Shown here one piece after another: positions 25,923 through 34,040 of a stretch of DNA of 64,000 bases. How positions within the stretch are numbered: the stretch's first letter is position 1; each line of letters starts with the position of its first letter. The position numbers were made by a program, and so were the translations under genes. The stretch lies in assembly GCF_000156235.1 (NCBI RefSeq), contig NZ_DS996805.1, positions 124,001 to 188,000 on the forward strand, given 5' to 3'. The notes beneath the pieces were generated by a model, which did not search any database, was not told where the DNA came from, and saw only the letters and a program-made list of their open reading frames with translations. The stretch is from Pseudovibrio sp000156235. Lineage in GTDB: Bacteria > Pseudomonadota > Alphaproteobacteria > Rhizobiales > Stappiaceae.

Positions 25923-26012
25923 GGACACGTGGCCGAGTGGTCGAAGGCGCTCCCCTGCTAAGGGAGTAGGCCCGGAAGGGTCTCGAGGGTTCGAATCCCT
26001 CCGTGTCCGCCA
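25923..26012 (+). tRNA. tRNA-Ser (anticodon GCT), with encoded CCA
   Basis: The acceptor arms GGACACG (25923-25929) and CGTGTCC (26002-26008) pair. The anticodon stem-loop CTCCCCTGCTAAGGGAG gives anticodon GCT. A long variable arm and the T-loop GTTCGAATC confirm a class II serine tRNA. A discriminator G and genomic CCA finish it. Confidence 0.95.
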
Positions 26013-26105
26013 TCTTCCCTTTACATGATTGAATGAAAATACAGGCAAGTCAGCCTGTTATGGCTTGTGCCTTTGTTCATTCCTGCACCACATGTGTAGA
26101 GAGGA

Positions 26106-26122
26106 GCAGGGCGGGGCCCTGC
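26106..26122. other. GC-rich hairpin after the tRNA gene
   Basis: GCAGGGC, loop GGG and GCCCTGC form a perfect 7-bp stem. No T-run follows, so a terminator role is weak. It sits between the tRNA and the end of the minus-strand hypothetical gene. Confidence 0.35.
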
Positions 26123-26176
26123 CACTTTATTACGGAAGCCGCCGTTGCTTTTAGCGCCTCATCAGAAACAGATGCA

Positions 26177-26644
26177 TTAAATGGTGGTTGCGTCTTCTGT
26201 TTCCAGCGTCTCAGTGAACTGGCTTACCAAGATCTCATCTGCAATGTTTGAGAGGATTGCTTTTCCTGCGCGCAAGGCAAGGGTTGCCTTGTCTGTGTCA
26301 GATATGGCAGCGCTTTTGATCTGGCTGGTCAGTTTGTTAATGCCCGGCTGCAGGTCATCGCGTGTATTTCGGGCTGTGTTGTCCTGATCTAAAGGTTCAT
26401 CTCGTTCACTTTCAACAATAGACAGATCTGATGCAGCTGCGACCGCTTGTTGAGGTTGCCCTTCTGCATCGATGTACAGGACGACCACAGCACTCAGGGC
26501 TGCATCGCGTTGCACAATGCCAATGTTGCATTCTCCTAGGTCTTCGGGATAGCTGCCTTTGAAACGGACAATTGAACCTGCTGGAAGACGAGATAGTTTT
26601 CTTCGATGTTCACGAAGAAGCTTAATTACTTCAAAGTCAGTCAT
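26177..26644 (-). CDS. Hypothetical protein, 155 residues
   Basis: I do not recognise a family. The start was set at the ATG at 26644 (MTDFEVIKLLREHRR), because the 37 residues upstream in the open frame do not look like a protein start. Residues about 15-65 (LPAGSIVRFKGSYPED, then VVLYIDAEGQPQQAVAAASDL) look like a small beta-rich domain. The C-terminal half is helical and charged. No signal peptide or membrane span is seen. The ribosome binding site is poor. It lies in the accessory block after tRNA-Ser and is divergent from the GNAT-like gene. Confidence 0.5.
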   Translation of the reverse strand: MTDFEVIKLLREHRRKLSRLPAGSIVRFKGSYPEDLGECNIGIVQRDAALSAVVVLYIDAEGQPQQAVAAASDLSIVESERDEPLDQDNTARNTRDDLQPGINKLTSQIKSAAISDTDKATLALRAGKAILSNIADEILVSQFTETLETEDATTI

Positions 26645-26855
26645 GATGTTTAAACTCACACATTTAGTGTTAAAAAAAATTGCTCTCGCAGACGCTACCC
26701 CAATGCGTAACGTATCAATTTTGCACATGCTGTCCTGTGTCGTGAATCTGGACAAAAGCCAGAGTATGTTGATTGTTAGATTTAGGGGGTAAATTCACTA
26801 GGTTTAGTGTGGATATCTGATTCTGTTTGCTCTTTGAGTCTTTGGAGGTACCGAC

Positions 26856-27539
26856 ATGGTGGTGGCACGTTTAGTGCTCTATCAGGCAGCGGCTAAGCTG
26901 ATTTCTGAGTTTGAAAAAAATGGTTTTGAGATTTTACAGGGAGATTCATTTGCAGACGCGGCCAAGGCTTTGCCGAAGGTCAAGGGAGGGCTTACACCTC
27001 ATTTTGCTCACTCTCTCAATGGACAGAGTAAAGAGAATGCCGCCTGGATAGGGCTCAGGCTTCCTGGTGAAAAGAAGTTCTGCGGTTTTGCGGCAATTCG
27101 GCTGGAGCCGCTGCATGGGATGGTGCTCTCTGATTTTTGGGCATCTTATTGGCGCTTGCGATATGACGACGTGAATGGCAACCCGGTGCAGATGACAGAT
27201 GCTCAGCCGGAGATTGCGAAACGTATATCAGGGCAAGTTGGGTATCTGGGGGATCTTTGGATCAGGCCGGACCTGAGAAAACTGGGATATGCGCGAAGAT
27301 TGATGGAACTTGCGCAACTTCTGGCTTTCGATCTCTGGCGTCTTGACTGGATTTATTGCTGGATGCGGCCTGCTGATTTCCTGAATGGAAATGGAGCACG
27401 TTGGGGATGGATGGTCGGCCAGCCCGATGGAATTCGCTTTGAAGTTCCAGCACGGGATTTTCCTGAAGGGTTAGCGTTGTGTGCAAACCCTTCCTATGCG
27501 CTTACTCAGTTGATTGAGGATATAGCGCGCGATGCTTGA
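26856..27539 (+). CDS. GNAT-like N-acyltransferase domain protein
   Basis: A 227-residue protein. Residues about 128-160 (QVGYLGDLWIRPDLRKLGYARRLME) match the beta4-alpha3 acetyl-CoA binding motif of GNAT enzymes (R-x-x-G-x-A). The rest is unfamiliar, so the acceptor cannot be named. The start at 26856 has GGAGGT upstream. Its 3' end overlaps the convergent PAS-like gene by 34 bases. It is part of the accessory block downstream of the tRNA. Confidence 0.55.
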   Translation: MVVARLVLYQAAAKLISEFEKNGFEILQGDSFADAAKALPKVKGGLTPHFAHSLNGQSKENAAWIGLRLPGEKKFCGFAAIRLEPLHGMVLSDFWASYWRLRYDDVNGNPVQMTDAQPEIAKRISGQVGYLGDLWIRPDLRKLGYARRLMELAQLLAFDLWRLDWIYCWMRPADFLNGNGARWGWMVGQPDGIRFEVPARDFPEGLALCANPSYALTQLIEDIARDA

Positions 27540-27997
27540 TTGGGTAATTCCTGCGTGAATACAACAAGCTGAGATATTCCTGCTCGTGAATGCACGGGCA
27601 GGATCAATCTGCAATACTCGCGATAGCTCTCATCGGAAAGGTTCGCGCCAATCAAATCAAAGATGGGCTTGTTGGTTTGATAGGCATTCCAGTAACTGCT
27701 CGCCACCAGTTTTCGGTAGGTTTGCGGCATTGCTTTTCGAGCTCTGGTTGGATGCTGCGCCCATTTTGAGCCGAACACATGACGTGCGAAGCTCTCGGTT
27801 CCGATCATTAGAATGTCAGGACTGTCACTCGGTGTTGCCGGAGGCGCCATGAGCAATACTTTGCGGGCGTAATCAATGAACTCGGGTGAGAGGTGGCCAT
27901 TGGACTGGTTCCAGATGTGCAAAAGTTGTGCGCCCGTTGTGCTCAATTCTTCGAGTATGAGTGCTGTTGCTGGTCGCCTCTCGGTATATTCAAGCAA
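27506..27997 (-). CDS. Possible PAS-like domain protein, 163 residues
   Basis: Residues about 60-150 run from an ILMIGTESFARHVFG segment to YREYCRLILPVHS and QLVVFTQELP. This resembles the compact PAS-like domain common in small alphaproteobacterial proteins (PAS_5 type), but the match is from memory and partial. The start is TTG at 27997, with AGGAGCAGGAAG directly upstream, and overlaps the stop of the preceding 84-residue gene by 8 bases, indicating translational coupling. No output domain is seen. Confidence 0.5.
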   Translation of the reverse strand: MLEYTERRPATALILEELSTTGAQLLHIWNQSNGHLSPEFIDYARKVLLMAPPATPSDSPDILMIGTESFARHVFGSKWAQHPTRARKAMPQTYRKLVASSYWNAYQTNKPIFDLIGANLSDESYREYCRLILPVHSRAGISQLVVFTQELPNQASRAISSIN

Positions 27998-28244
27998 CTT
28001 CCTGCTCCTGTCTTTGCTGTGTGTAGGCGAGAACCAGCGCAGGGCGGAAGGCGTTGATCACTTCCTTTTGTTGCTTTTCGCTCAGTAAATCTATGTAGGG
28101 GCAATCATAAAGATTAATGCACATCATCTTAAGTGCTGTGATCAGGTCAAACTTCTCGGCAGTTTTAATAAGGTCCAGTACCTCTTCCTTATGTGAGAGG
28201 GTTGGGCGATGCCAGATGAGTGATAGTGCGCTTTCGTTTTCCAT
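27990..28244 (-). CDS. Small hypothetical protein, 84 residues
   Basis: The product is a soluble, mostly helical protein (MENESALSLIWHRPTLSHKE at its start) with no recognised domain. Its stop overlaps the TTG start of the PAS-like gene, so the two form a coupled pair. It lies 75 bases downstream of the XRE gene on the same strand, in AT-rich sequence. Confidence 0.5.
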   Translation of the reverse strand: MENESALSLIWHRPTLSHKEEVLDLIKTAEKFDLITALKMMCINLYDCPYIDLLSEKQQKEVINAFRPALVLAYTQQRQEQEVA

Positions 28245-28319
28245 ATGTGTCTCTCTTTAGGTACTTCCGATAAGAGCGCCTGATCAAGCTATAAGGCAGT
28301 ATCCGTTAGTTAAAAAATA

Positions 28320-28763
28320 TCATTTATTAGTATTCTTCGTCTTCGCTGCGTTGTATATATTTTCAACTATAATAGATAAATCTCTTATGCTGCCCCTTCC
28401 TTCAAGAATCTGTTCTTCGAGTCTTATTCCTTCTTCAAAAGACTGTAAGAATAACTCCAAGTCAAGTTTATCTGTTTGGGGCCTGTTAGGATCGTTTGCA
28501 ATTTCTCCCAGAAGGCTGTGTGTCAGGTTCTCAGCGTTTGGTTTTGTGTCCGTGAGTATCTGGTCTTCCCCGAACAGCAGGAACTGAGGAGATGTTTTGA
28601 AGCGGCGCGCATAATGGGTCGCTTCTTCCTGGCCAAAGGACCTGGAGCCATTCTCATGACTTGAGTAGGTGCTCACATTGACACCAAGAGATCTGGCGGC
28701 AGCCGAAGCTGTTTTAAAGCCCGCATTGAAGCGAGCAGTTCTAAGACGTTCGTTTGGTTTCAT
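28320..28763 (-). CDS. XRE/Cro-CI type helix-turn-helix regulator
   Basis: A 147-residue protein. Residues about 5-60 (LRTARFNAGFKTASAAARSLGVNVSTYSSHENGSR) form a lambda-repressor-type helix-turn-helix, followed by the FKTSPQFLLFGE tail seen in many XRE regulators. The C-terminus is helical with no peptidase motif. The gene and its flanks are clearly more AT-rich than the surrounding operons, which suggests acquisition. It heads the minus-strand pair 27990-28244 and 27506-27997 and may control them. Confidence 0.75.
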   Translation of the reverse strand: MKPNERLRTARFNAGFKTASAAARSLGVNVSTYSSHENGSRSFGQEEATHYARRFKTSPQFLLFGEDQILTDTKPNAENLTHSLLGEIANDPNRPQTDKLDLELFLQSFEEGIRLEEQILEGRGSIRDLSIIVENIYNAAKTKNTNK

Positions 28764-28954
28764 GGCTTCATAGTATTAATTTTATGCAATATGTATTGAT
28801 ATTATGCCGTGTCAGGCGGCAACGCAATGTCCAGTTGCTGTGTGAGTGATCGGCTGAAAGCAAGAAGCTGATTTTTCTTAATTCATATCTTCGATTCTTC
28901 TTCTAGCTCCGCATATCTCGCAGGTGCGTCTGCGCGCTGATGCATTTCCCCTCT

Positions 28955-28972
28955 CTGTCACAAAAACGTAAT
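28955..28972 (+). promoter_or_regulatory. Candidate Pho box (distal) upstream of phnC
   Basis: CTGTCAC, spacer AAAA and ACGTAAT resemble the PhoB site of two CTGTCAT repeats separated by 4 AT-rich bases (6 of 7 and 4 of 7 matches). It lies in the 352-base region between the XRE gene and phnC, which otherwise holds no gene that I can support. Confidence 0.4.
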
Positions 28973-29046
28973 GGATCGCTTGTTTTGCCAGCTAGGTTGG
29001 GGAGGTGGGGTGTGACGGTTTTTTGACGGGGTGGGTTTGAGGAGAG

Positions 29047-29064
29047 GCGTCATTTGTCTGTAAC
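29047..29064 (+). promoter_or_regulatory. Candidate Pho box (proximal) upstream of phnC
   Basis: GCGTCAT, spacer TTGT and CTGTAAC match the PhoB repeat at 5 of 7 positions each with the correct 4-base spacing. A TAGTAC hexamer at 29078-29083 could be the -10. Transcription would then start near 29090, which favours the phnC start at 29116 over 29071. Confidence 0.5.
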
Positions 29065-29115
29065 AATCGCGTGTGCCTAGTACGTGAAATTTTAACAGGC
29101 ACCGGGGTTGAACTC

Positions 29116-29961
29116 TTGATCCAGTTTGAAGGCGTTAGAAAAGAATTTGGGGCGCATGTTGCCGTAAAAGGCGCAAGCTTTATTGTCGAGAAGCCTCAGA
29201 TGATCGGCATCATTGGTCGCTCTGGTGCAGGCAAGTCCACCTTGCTGCGGATGATCAACCGGCTGACCCCTGCCACTGACGGGCGGGTTCTTGTTGATGG
29301 TGTGGATGTGCTGGCTCTACAGGGTGCGCATAAGCGCAGATGGCAGCGTGACTGTGCAATGATCTTTCAGCAGTTCAACCTTGTGCCACGGCTTGATGTT
29401 CTGACCAATGTGATGCTTGGTCGGCTCAATGCCCATGGCACTGTTTCCAGCATGCTCAAGCTGTTCACCCGGGAAGAACGGGTGCAGGCTCTTTTGAAGC
29501 TTGAGCGTTTGGGTATTGCTGAAACGGCTTTGAAGCGGGCCGAAAATCTTTCTGGTGGTCAGCAGCAGCGTGTGGCGATTGCTCGTGCTTTAATGCAGGA
29601 GCCGAAAATGCTGCTGGCGGATGAACCAATTGCGTCGCTTGACCCGATGAATGCGCAGGTGGTGATGGATGCGCTGAAGGCGATCAACACCGAAGATGGT
29701 CTGACAGTTATTTGTAACCTCCATACTCTTGATACAGCTCGCAACTACTGCGACCGCGCGATTGGCATGCGTGACGGTGAGATTGTGTTTGATGGGAAGC
29801 CGGATGAGCTTTCTACCAGCGTTGCCCGTGAGATTTACGGTGCAGATGAGAGCTTTGAGGAGGGGATGACCTCTACGTCTCTTGGCAGCGAAGGTGCAAA
29901 GATCGCTGCCCTGGAACTGGCGACACGTGAGGTTTCACCTGTCGTCTCTGCTGCTGAGTAG
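29116..29961 (+). CDS. phnC: Phosphonate/phosphite ABC transporter ATP-binding protein (PhnC)
   Basis: A 281-residue ATPase. Walker A GRSGAGKSTLLRMINRL, signature LSGGQQQRVAIARALMQ, Walker B LLADEPIASLDP and the NLHTLDTA switch are all PhnC-like. I chose the TTG at 29116 (MIQFEGVRKEF, a typical PhnC beginning). The open frame extends to a GTG at 29071, but that would place the start 6 bases after a Pho-box-like site. It is first in a phnC-phnD-phnE1-phnE2 operon. The lack of C-P lyase or phosphonatase genes here leaves the exact ligand (phosphonate, phosphite or phosphate) open. Confidence 0.9.
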   Translation: MIQFEGVRKEFGAHVAVKGASFIVEKPQMIGIIGRSGAGKSTLLRMINRLTPATDGRVLVDGVDVLALQGAHKRRWQRDCAMIFQQFNLVPRLDVLTNVMLGRLNAHGTVSSMLKLFTREERVQALLKLERLGIAETALKRAENLSGGQQQRVAIARALMQEPKMLLADEPIASLDPMNAQVVMDALKAINTEDGLTVICNLHTLDTARNYCDRAIGMRDGEIVFDGKPDELSTSVAREIYGADESFEEGMTSTSLGSEGAKIAALELATREVSPVVSAAE

Positions 29962-30002
29962 CAGCGGGTTTTAGATTTTTATTCTGATATTGGAGTGCTC
30001 TG

Positions 30003-30929
30003 ATGAAAATCGTCGCTAAAGTTGCTGCAGCTCTTGCTGTCAGCACAACCCTTCTTGCTGCGCCTGTGGCTCTGGCTGAAGAGAAAATCACCGAGTTCCG
30101 CATTGGTATTCTTGGTGGTGAAAACGAAGCGGATCGTCTTCGTTCCAACCAGTGTCTGGTTGATCGTTTTGAAAAGCTTCTTGGTGTTCCGGTCAAGCTT
30201 TTTCCGGCAGCGGACTATGCTGGCACCATTGAGGGCCTGAAGGGCGGAAACCTGGATTATGCTGAGCTTGGCGCTTCTGGCTATTCTGCAGTTTACCTTT
30301 CTGCTCCGGATGCGGTTGAGCCTGTGTTGACCACCAAGCAGACTGATGGCGCGACTGGCTATTACTCCGTGATGGTGGCGCGTGCAGATTCCGGCATTGA
30401 AACGCTGGAAGATATGAAGGGAAAGCGCATGGGTTTTGCTGACCCGAATTCGACCTCCGGTTATCTGGTGCCTTCAGTTGCTTTTGATGAAATGGGCCTG
30501 AAACTGGATGAGTACTTCGCGTCTACTCAGTTCTCCGGTGGTCATGAGCAGAACGTTCTGGCTGTGTTGAATGGCGATGTTGATGGTGGTGTGACCTGGG
30601 CATCCGGCGTTGGTGAATGGGAAGAGGGCTACACCTCTGGCAACCTGCGTAAGATGGTTGATAAGGGCATGGTTGATATGTCCGATCTGGTTCAGGTGTG
30701 GAAGTCACCTTTGATCCCGAATGGTCCGCTTGTTGTGCGCAAGTCTTTGCCTGCTGATGTGAAGCAGAAGGTTGTTGCCTCGCTGAAGTCCATGGTGACC
30801 GACAACACCGAGTGTTTTTACTCCGCACAGGGCGGTGAGTATGCTGACTTCGTGGACGTGAACCATGACTTCTACAAGACCATTGTTGAAGCGCGTCGCC
30901 GTAAGATTGAAGCGAAAAAAGCTAACTAA
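30003..30929 (+). CDS. phnD: Phosphonate-binding periplasmic protein (PhnD)
   Basis: A 308-residue binding protein with a signal peptide ending ALAEEK near residue 23. EFRIGILGGENEADRLR and the GLKGGNLDYAELGASGY segment, followed by the DPNSTSGYLVP motif with ligand-binding Ser and Thr, are characteristic of PhnD/PtxB/PhnS proteins. It follows phnC by 41 bases. A strong hairpin after the gene probably limits transcription into the permease genes. Confidence 0.92.
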   Translation: MKIVAKVAAALAVSTTLLAAPVALAEEKITEFRIGILGGENEADRLRSNQCLVDRFEKLLGVPVKLFPAADYAGTIEGLKGGNLDYAELGASGYSAVYLSAPDAVEPVLTTKQTDGATGYYSVMVARADSGIETLEDMKGKRMGFADPNSTSGYLVPSVAFDEMGLKLDEYFASTQFSGGHEQNVLAVLNGDVDGGVTWASGVGEWEEGYTSGNLRKMVDKGMVDMSDLVQVWKSPLIPNGPLVVRKSLPADVKQKVVASLKSMVTDNTECFYSAQGGEYADFVDVNHDFYKTIVEARRRKIEAKKAN

Positions 30930-30944
30930 CTCTCATTGATTGTT

Positions 30945-30976
30945 AAAGGGCGCGGATCTCACCGCGCCCTTTCTTT
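30945..30976 (+). terminator. Intra-operon terminator/attenuator after phnD
   Basis: AAAGGGCGCGG and CCGCGCCCTTT form an 11-bp stem with loop ATCTCA, followed by CTTT. It lies between phnD and the first phnE gene, where partial termination would give an excess of binding protein over permease. Confidence 0.65.
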
Positions 30977-31025
30977 ATGAGGGTCGCGAGGGCTCTCAGT
31001 TTTTTCCTGTTTGGAGGATGTTGAA

Positions 31026-31901
31026 GTGGCCGCTCATCTGGCGCTTGCCGAAGCTTCCCGTCTGGCCGAGATCTCTCAGACCTATGAGCGAGTTGCCCGG
31101 CGCCGTACTCTTTATACAATATCATTGCTTGGGCTTTGTGCCTTGAGCATTTTCGGCGGCTTGTACATTGCCGACGAGGCGAACTCCGGTGGTTTTTGGG
31201 CCGGGCTGGATAAGTTCTTTGATTATCCGGTAGAGCTTTTCGTCGGGGCCTATGAAAAGGGATTGGTTGGTCTCTTCGGGCTTGTGCTTCAATACCTCCC
31301 TTATCTTCTGGAGACGGTGAACATTGCACTGGTCTCCACGCTTCTGGCTTTCTTTCTTGGTGGAGCGTTGAGTTTCGTTGCTAGCCGTAATCTGGTGAGC
31401 AACCGATTTGTTGTTGGTGCCATGCGCCGCGTGATGGATATCTTCCGTGCGTTTCCTGAGATCGTGATTGCGCTTTTGCTGGTGCTGATCTTTGGGCCGA
31501 GCCCAGTTGCTGCTGTGATTGCAGTGACCACGCACACGATCGGGGCTTTGGCCAAACAGTTTTCTGAGGTGAATGAGAATTGTGACCTGAAGGCTGTTGA
31601 GGGGATCCGCAGTGTGGGTGGCAACTGGCTGGAGCAAATCCGCTTTGGCATTCTGCCTCAGGTGCTGCCGAACTTTCTTTCTTATGGGCTGCTGCGCCTG
31701 GAGGTGAATGTGCGCGCCTCGGCCATCCTCGGCTTTGTAGGGGCAGGTGGCCTTGGAGCGGAGCTGAAGATGGTGGTGGATTGGAACTACGGTGCCGACA
31801 TTCTCGTCATTATCTTCATGCTGGTCATTTCTATCACATCCATTGACTACCTGAGCGGGTGGATGCGGCAGAAGCTGATTGGTCAGACAGGTCAGGTTTG
31901 A
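31026..31901 (+). CDS. phnE: Phosphonate ABC transporter permease PhnE (first copy)
   Basis: A 291-residue inner-membrane permease. The conserved PhnE region, including FRAFPEIVIALLLVLIFG and the EAA-like loop EGIRSVGGNWLEQIRFGILPQVLP, is present with about six membrane spans. The start was set at GTG 31026 because GGAGG at 31013-31017 fits it; a TTG at 31011 would put that site inside the gene. It pairs with the second PhnE 11 bases downstream. Confidence 0.9.
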   Translation: MAAHLALAEASRLAEISQTYERVARRRTLYTISLLGLCALSIFGGLYIADEANSGGFWAGLDKFFDYPVELFVGAYEKGLVGLFGLVLQYLPYLLETVNIALVSTLLAFFLGGALSFVASRNLVSNRFVVGAMRRVMDIFRAFPEIVIALLLVLIFGPSPVAAVIAVTTHTIGALAKQFSEVNENCDLKAVEGIRSVGGNWLEQIRFGILPQVLPNFLSYGLLRLEVNVRASAILGFVGAGGLGAELKMVVDWNYGADILVIIFMLVISITSIDYLSGWMRQKLIGQTGQV

Positions 31902-31912
31902 GGGAGCGCACT

Positions 31913-33277
31913 ATGACAGATATTCGTTTATCAGATGCCGCGCTTTCCGATGATGCGCAGCGGTTGGATACTCTTTATCCGGGTATCATTGAGCAGGGAT
32001 GGAAAAAGCGACTGTTAGGGCCCGGGCTTTCTCTGCTCGTTATTGTCTATCTCGTGATTTGCTTTTTTGCTTTCGGCGTGCCGGGCGTGATTGAAAAAGC
32101 TCGCGGGGACATGGCGCAGTTGTTTGCGCTGGATGCTTATGCTCACAAAGTGCATGCGAAGTATCAGTTCAAAAAAGCGGATCAGGGCTTTGTTGTGAGC
32201 CTGGAGGGTAATCGGCGCTCTAAATATAAAGAGCAGCCGAACTGGATTGCGCAGTCTGGCAGTCAAACCACCATTGATCTTGGCGGTGATGGGGTGCTGC
32301 GGTTTGGCGATGGGTTGGTGACCTACACCCATCCTTCTTATGAGCAGGACTTTGTGTTCAAGGTTGGAGATGGTGTGCCGCAGTTTGTTTCTGGTACGGA
32401 GGCTGACTGGCTTAAGGTTTCCAAGACGCAAGTGAATGCGCGTCCCTCTTTATATACCCGTATCTGGCTGACGAAGAGCAAGGTTGAGGTGCATCGCTAC
32501 TTTGTGGGCTGGGAGAACTTCTGGTTTGATTTTGACAGCAAGCTGAATGGGCTGAGCTCGGGGGAGCTGCTTTCGCTGGCATTCTCTTCTGACAGGATTG
32601 ATCCGGACATCTCCAACCTGCGCTTTATGTTCAGTGAGTTTTGGACAAATAGTGAGTGGCAACATGGCGAAGTCTATTTTGCTTTGCTGCAGACTTTGAT
32701 CATGGCTGTGGTTGGGACATTGATTGCTGGCATTCTGGCTTTGCCATTGGCGTTTGCTGCTGCGGCGAATGTGAATCCGGTTAGATTGGCGCGGACTGGT
32801 GTACGGCGGTTCTTCGACTTCCTGCGCGGAGTTGACATGCTGATCTGGTCACTGATCTTTATCCGCGCGTTTGGGTTGGGGCCTCTCTCCGGTATCTTTG
32901 CGATCTTCTTCACGGATACGGGGACATTCGGTAAGTTGTTTTCTGAAGCGATCGAGAACGCGGATAAAAAGCAGGCTGAGGGTGTTCAGGCAACGGGCGC
33001 TTCTCCGGTTCAGAAATATCGGTTCGGACTGTTTCCGCAAATCCTGCCACTCTTCATTTCTCAGATGCTTTACTATCTGGAGAGTAACACCCGCAGCGCG
33101 ACTGTGATTGGGGCTCTGGGAGCAGGGGGCATCGGCCTCAAGCTGATTGAGACAATGCGCACGCGCCAGGATTGGGAGAACACGCTCTACCTTATCTTCC
33201 TCATTATTATTGTTGTGATGCTGATGGATCAGCTCTCGGGATGGTTGCGCCGGAAGTTGATTGAGGGACAAGCTTAA
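31913..33277 (+). CDS. phnE: Phosphonate ABC transporter permease PhnE (second, long copy)
   Basis: A 454-residue permease, about 170 residues longer than usual. After the first membrane span (LSLLVIVYLVICFFAFGVPG) is a hydrophilic, probably periplasmic, segment from about residue 60 to 235. The PhnE core then follows, with FLRGVDMLIWSLIFIRAFG and EGVQATGASPVQKYRFGLFPQILP. The ATG at 31913 has GAGGGAGCG upstream. Long PhnE partners like this are known in alphaproteobacterial phnCDE1E2 clusters. The role of the periplasmic domain is not established here. Confidence 0.88.
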   Translation: MTDIRLSDAALSDDAQRLDTLYPGIIEQGWKKRLLGPGLSLLVIVYLVICFFAFGVPGVIEKARGDMAQLFALDAYAHKVHAKYQFKKADQGFVVSLEGNRRSKYKEQPNWIAQSGSQTTIDLGGDGVLRFGDGLVTYTHPSYEQDFVFKVGDGVPQFVSGTEADWLKVSKTQVNARPSLYTRIWLTKSKVEVHRYFVGWENFWFDFDSKLNGLSSGELLSLAFSSDRIDPDISNLRFMFSEFWTNSEWQHGEVYFALLQTLIMAVVGTLIAGILALPLAFAAAANVNPVRLARTGVRRFFDFLRGVDMLIWSLIFIRAFGLGPLSGIFAIFFTDTGTFGKLFSEAIENADKKQAEGVQATGASPVQKYRFGLFPQILPLFISQMLYYLESNTRSATVIGALGAGGIGLKLIETMRTRQDWENTLYLIFLIIIVVMLMDQLSGWLRRKLIEGQA

Positions 33278-33303
33278 GTCTCAAACACGGTTTTGATTGA
33301 AGA

Positions 33304-33331
33304 GGGCAGTCACATAAGTGGCTGCCCTTTT
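33304..33331 (+). terminator. Rho-independent terminator of the phn operon
   Basis: GGGCAGTCAC, loop ATAA and GTGGCTGCCC (one G-U pair) are followed by TTTT. It lies 27 bases after the second phnE stop. Confidence 0.8.
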
Positions 33332-34040
33332 GTTTTGAGTGCTGTTTTGTGGTGTGTTTTATCGGGAAAAACGGGTTTTGGGTAGGCTTGTCCACATTGC
33401 GCACGGCATTGTCAAAAAATGCATTTAGACTTTAGGTGAGCAAATTTGAAGCAATCTTAGTTTTAAGTATTTGATATTGTTGAGTTTTATTGCTTTTATG
33501 TATTTGGCGCTATGTTATTAATCAAAAATGTTTATATTAATGTGCCGCAGTTCATATGTGATGTGTTCGATCACGAGTTTCGTGTTTAGGTCTGTATTTC
33601 TAAGTTTGGTTCACTGAATTTTATCGCGAAAAATATAGAGTTATGGGGTGAATGTGCTCGGGTCGTAGTCAGTATGACTTGAATGGATCAGTTAATTCAT
33701 AATATCACAAAATATGATGTATATTTACTTGTGAGTTGCTTCAAGTTCTCTTTGAGAGCGCTCTGAGATGATGCTAAACCGCAATATATCCCTTCATTTC
33801 TGGTGTGTTAATTGTGTCACATTGCCAATTCACCAAATTCAAACTCCATTTGAATGATTGATTAAAATCTAAATATCACAAATATTGATGTTGTGAACAG
33901 CGCGGGGCACACATGACGGTGCCCGCTGAGAAAATCACTGTTTCAAACATTGATTTGACCAGCAAGCGCAAGTGGGGAGCCAGAGTGGTCAGGGATCGAC
34001 ATAGGGTCGAGCTGCTCTGGTTTTAAAGAAAGTTAGAATT
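33332..34040 (+). other. Long AT-rich leader region of the porin array
   Basis: About 700 bases with no gene that I can support. It is rich in A/T tracts and contains a GC-rich hairpin near 33901-33926 and the structured element at 33980-34020. This is likely a complex promoter and 5' untranslated region for the first porin, the usual target of OmpR-like regulators and small RNAs. No exact promoter is assigned. Confidence 0.4.
33980..34020 (+). promoter_or_regulatory. Nested stem-loop in the 5' leader of porin 1
   Basis: CCAGAG (33980-33985) pairs with CTCTGG (34015-34020), and inside it TCGAC (33996-34000) pairs with GTCGA (34006-34010). It lies 20 bases before the start codon. The right half, GTCGAGCT..CTGGTTTTAAA, recurs in similar form before porin 3, so it may be a shared regulatory leader. 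Confidence 0.45.

Noticed and set aside
25923..28763. Prophage or integrative element at tRNA-Ser
   Set aside because: No integrase, excisionase, structural phage gene or duplicated tRNA 3' end was found; only a small accessory block can be supported.
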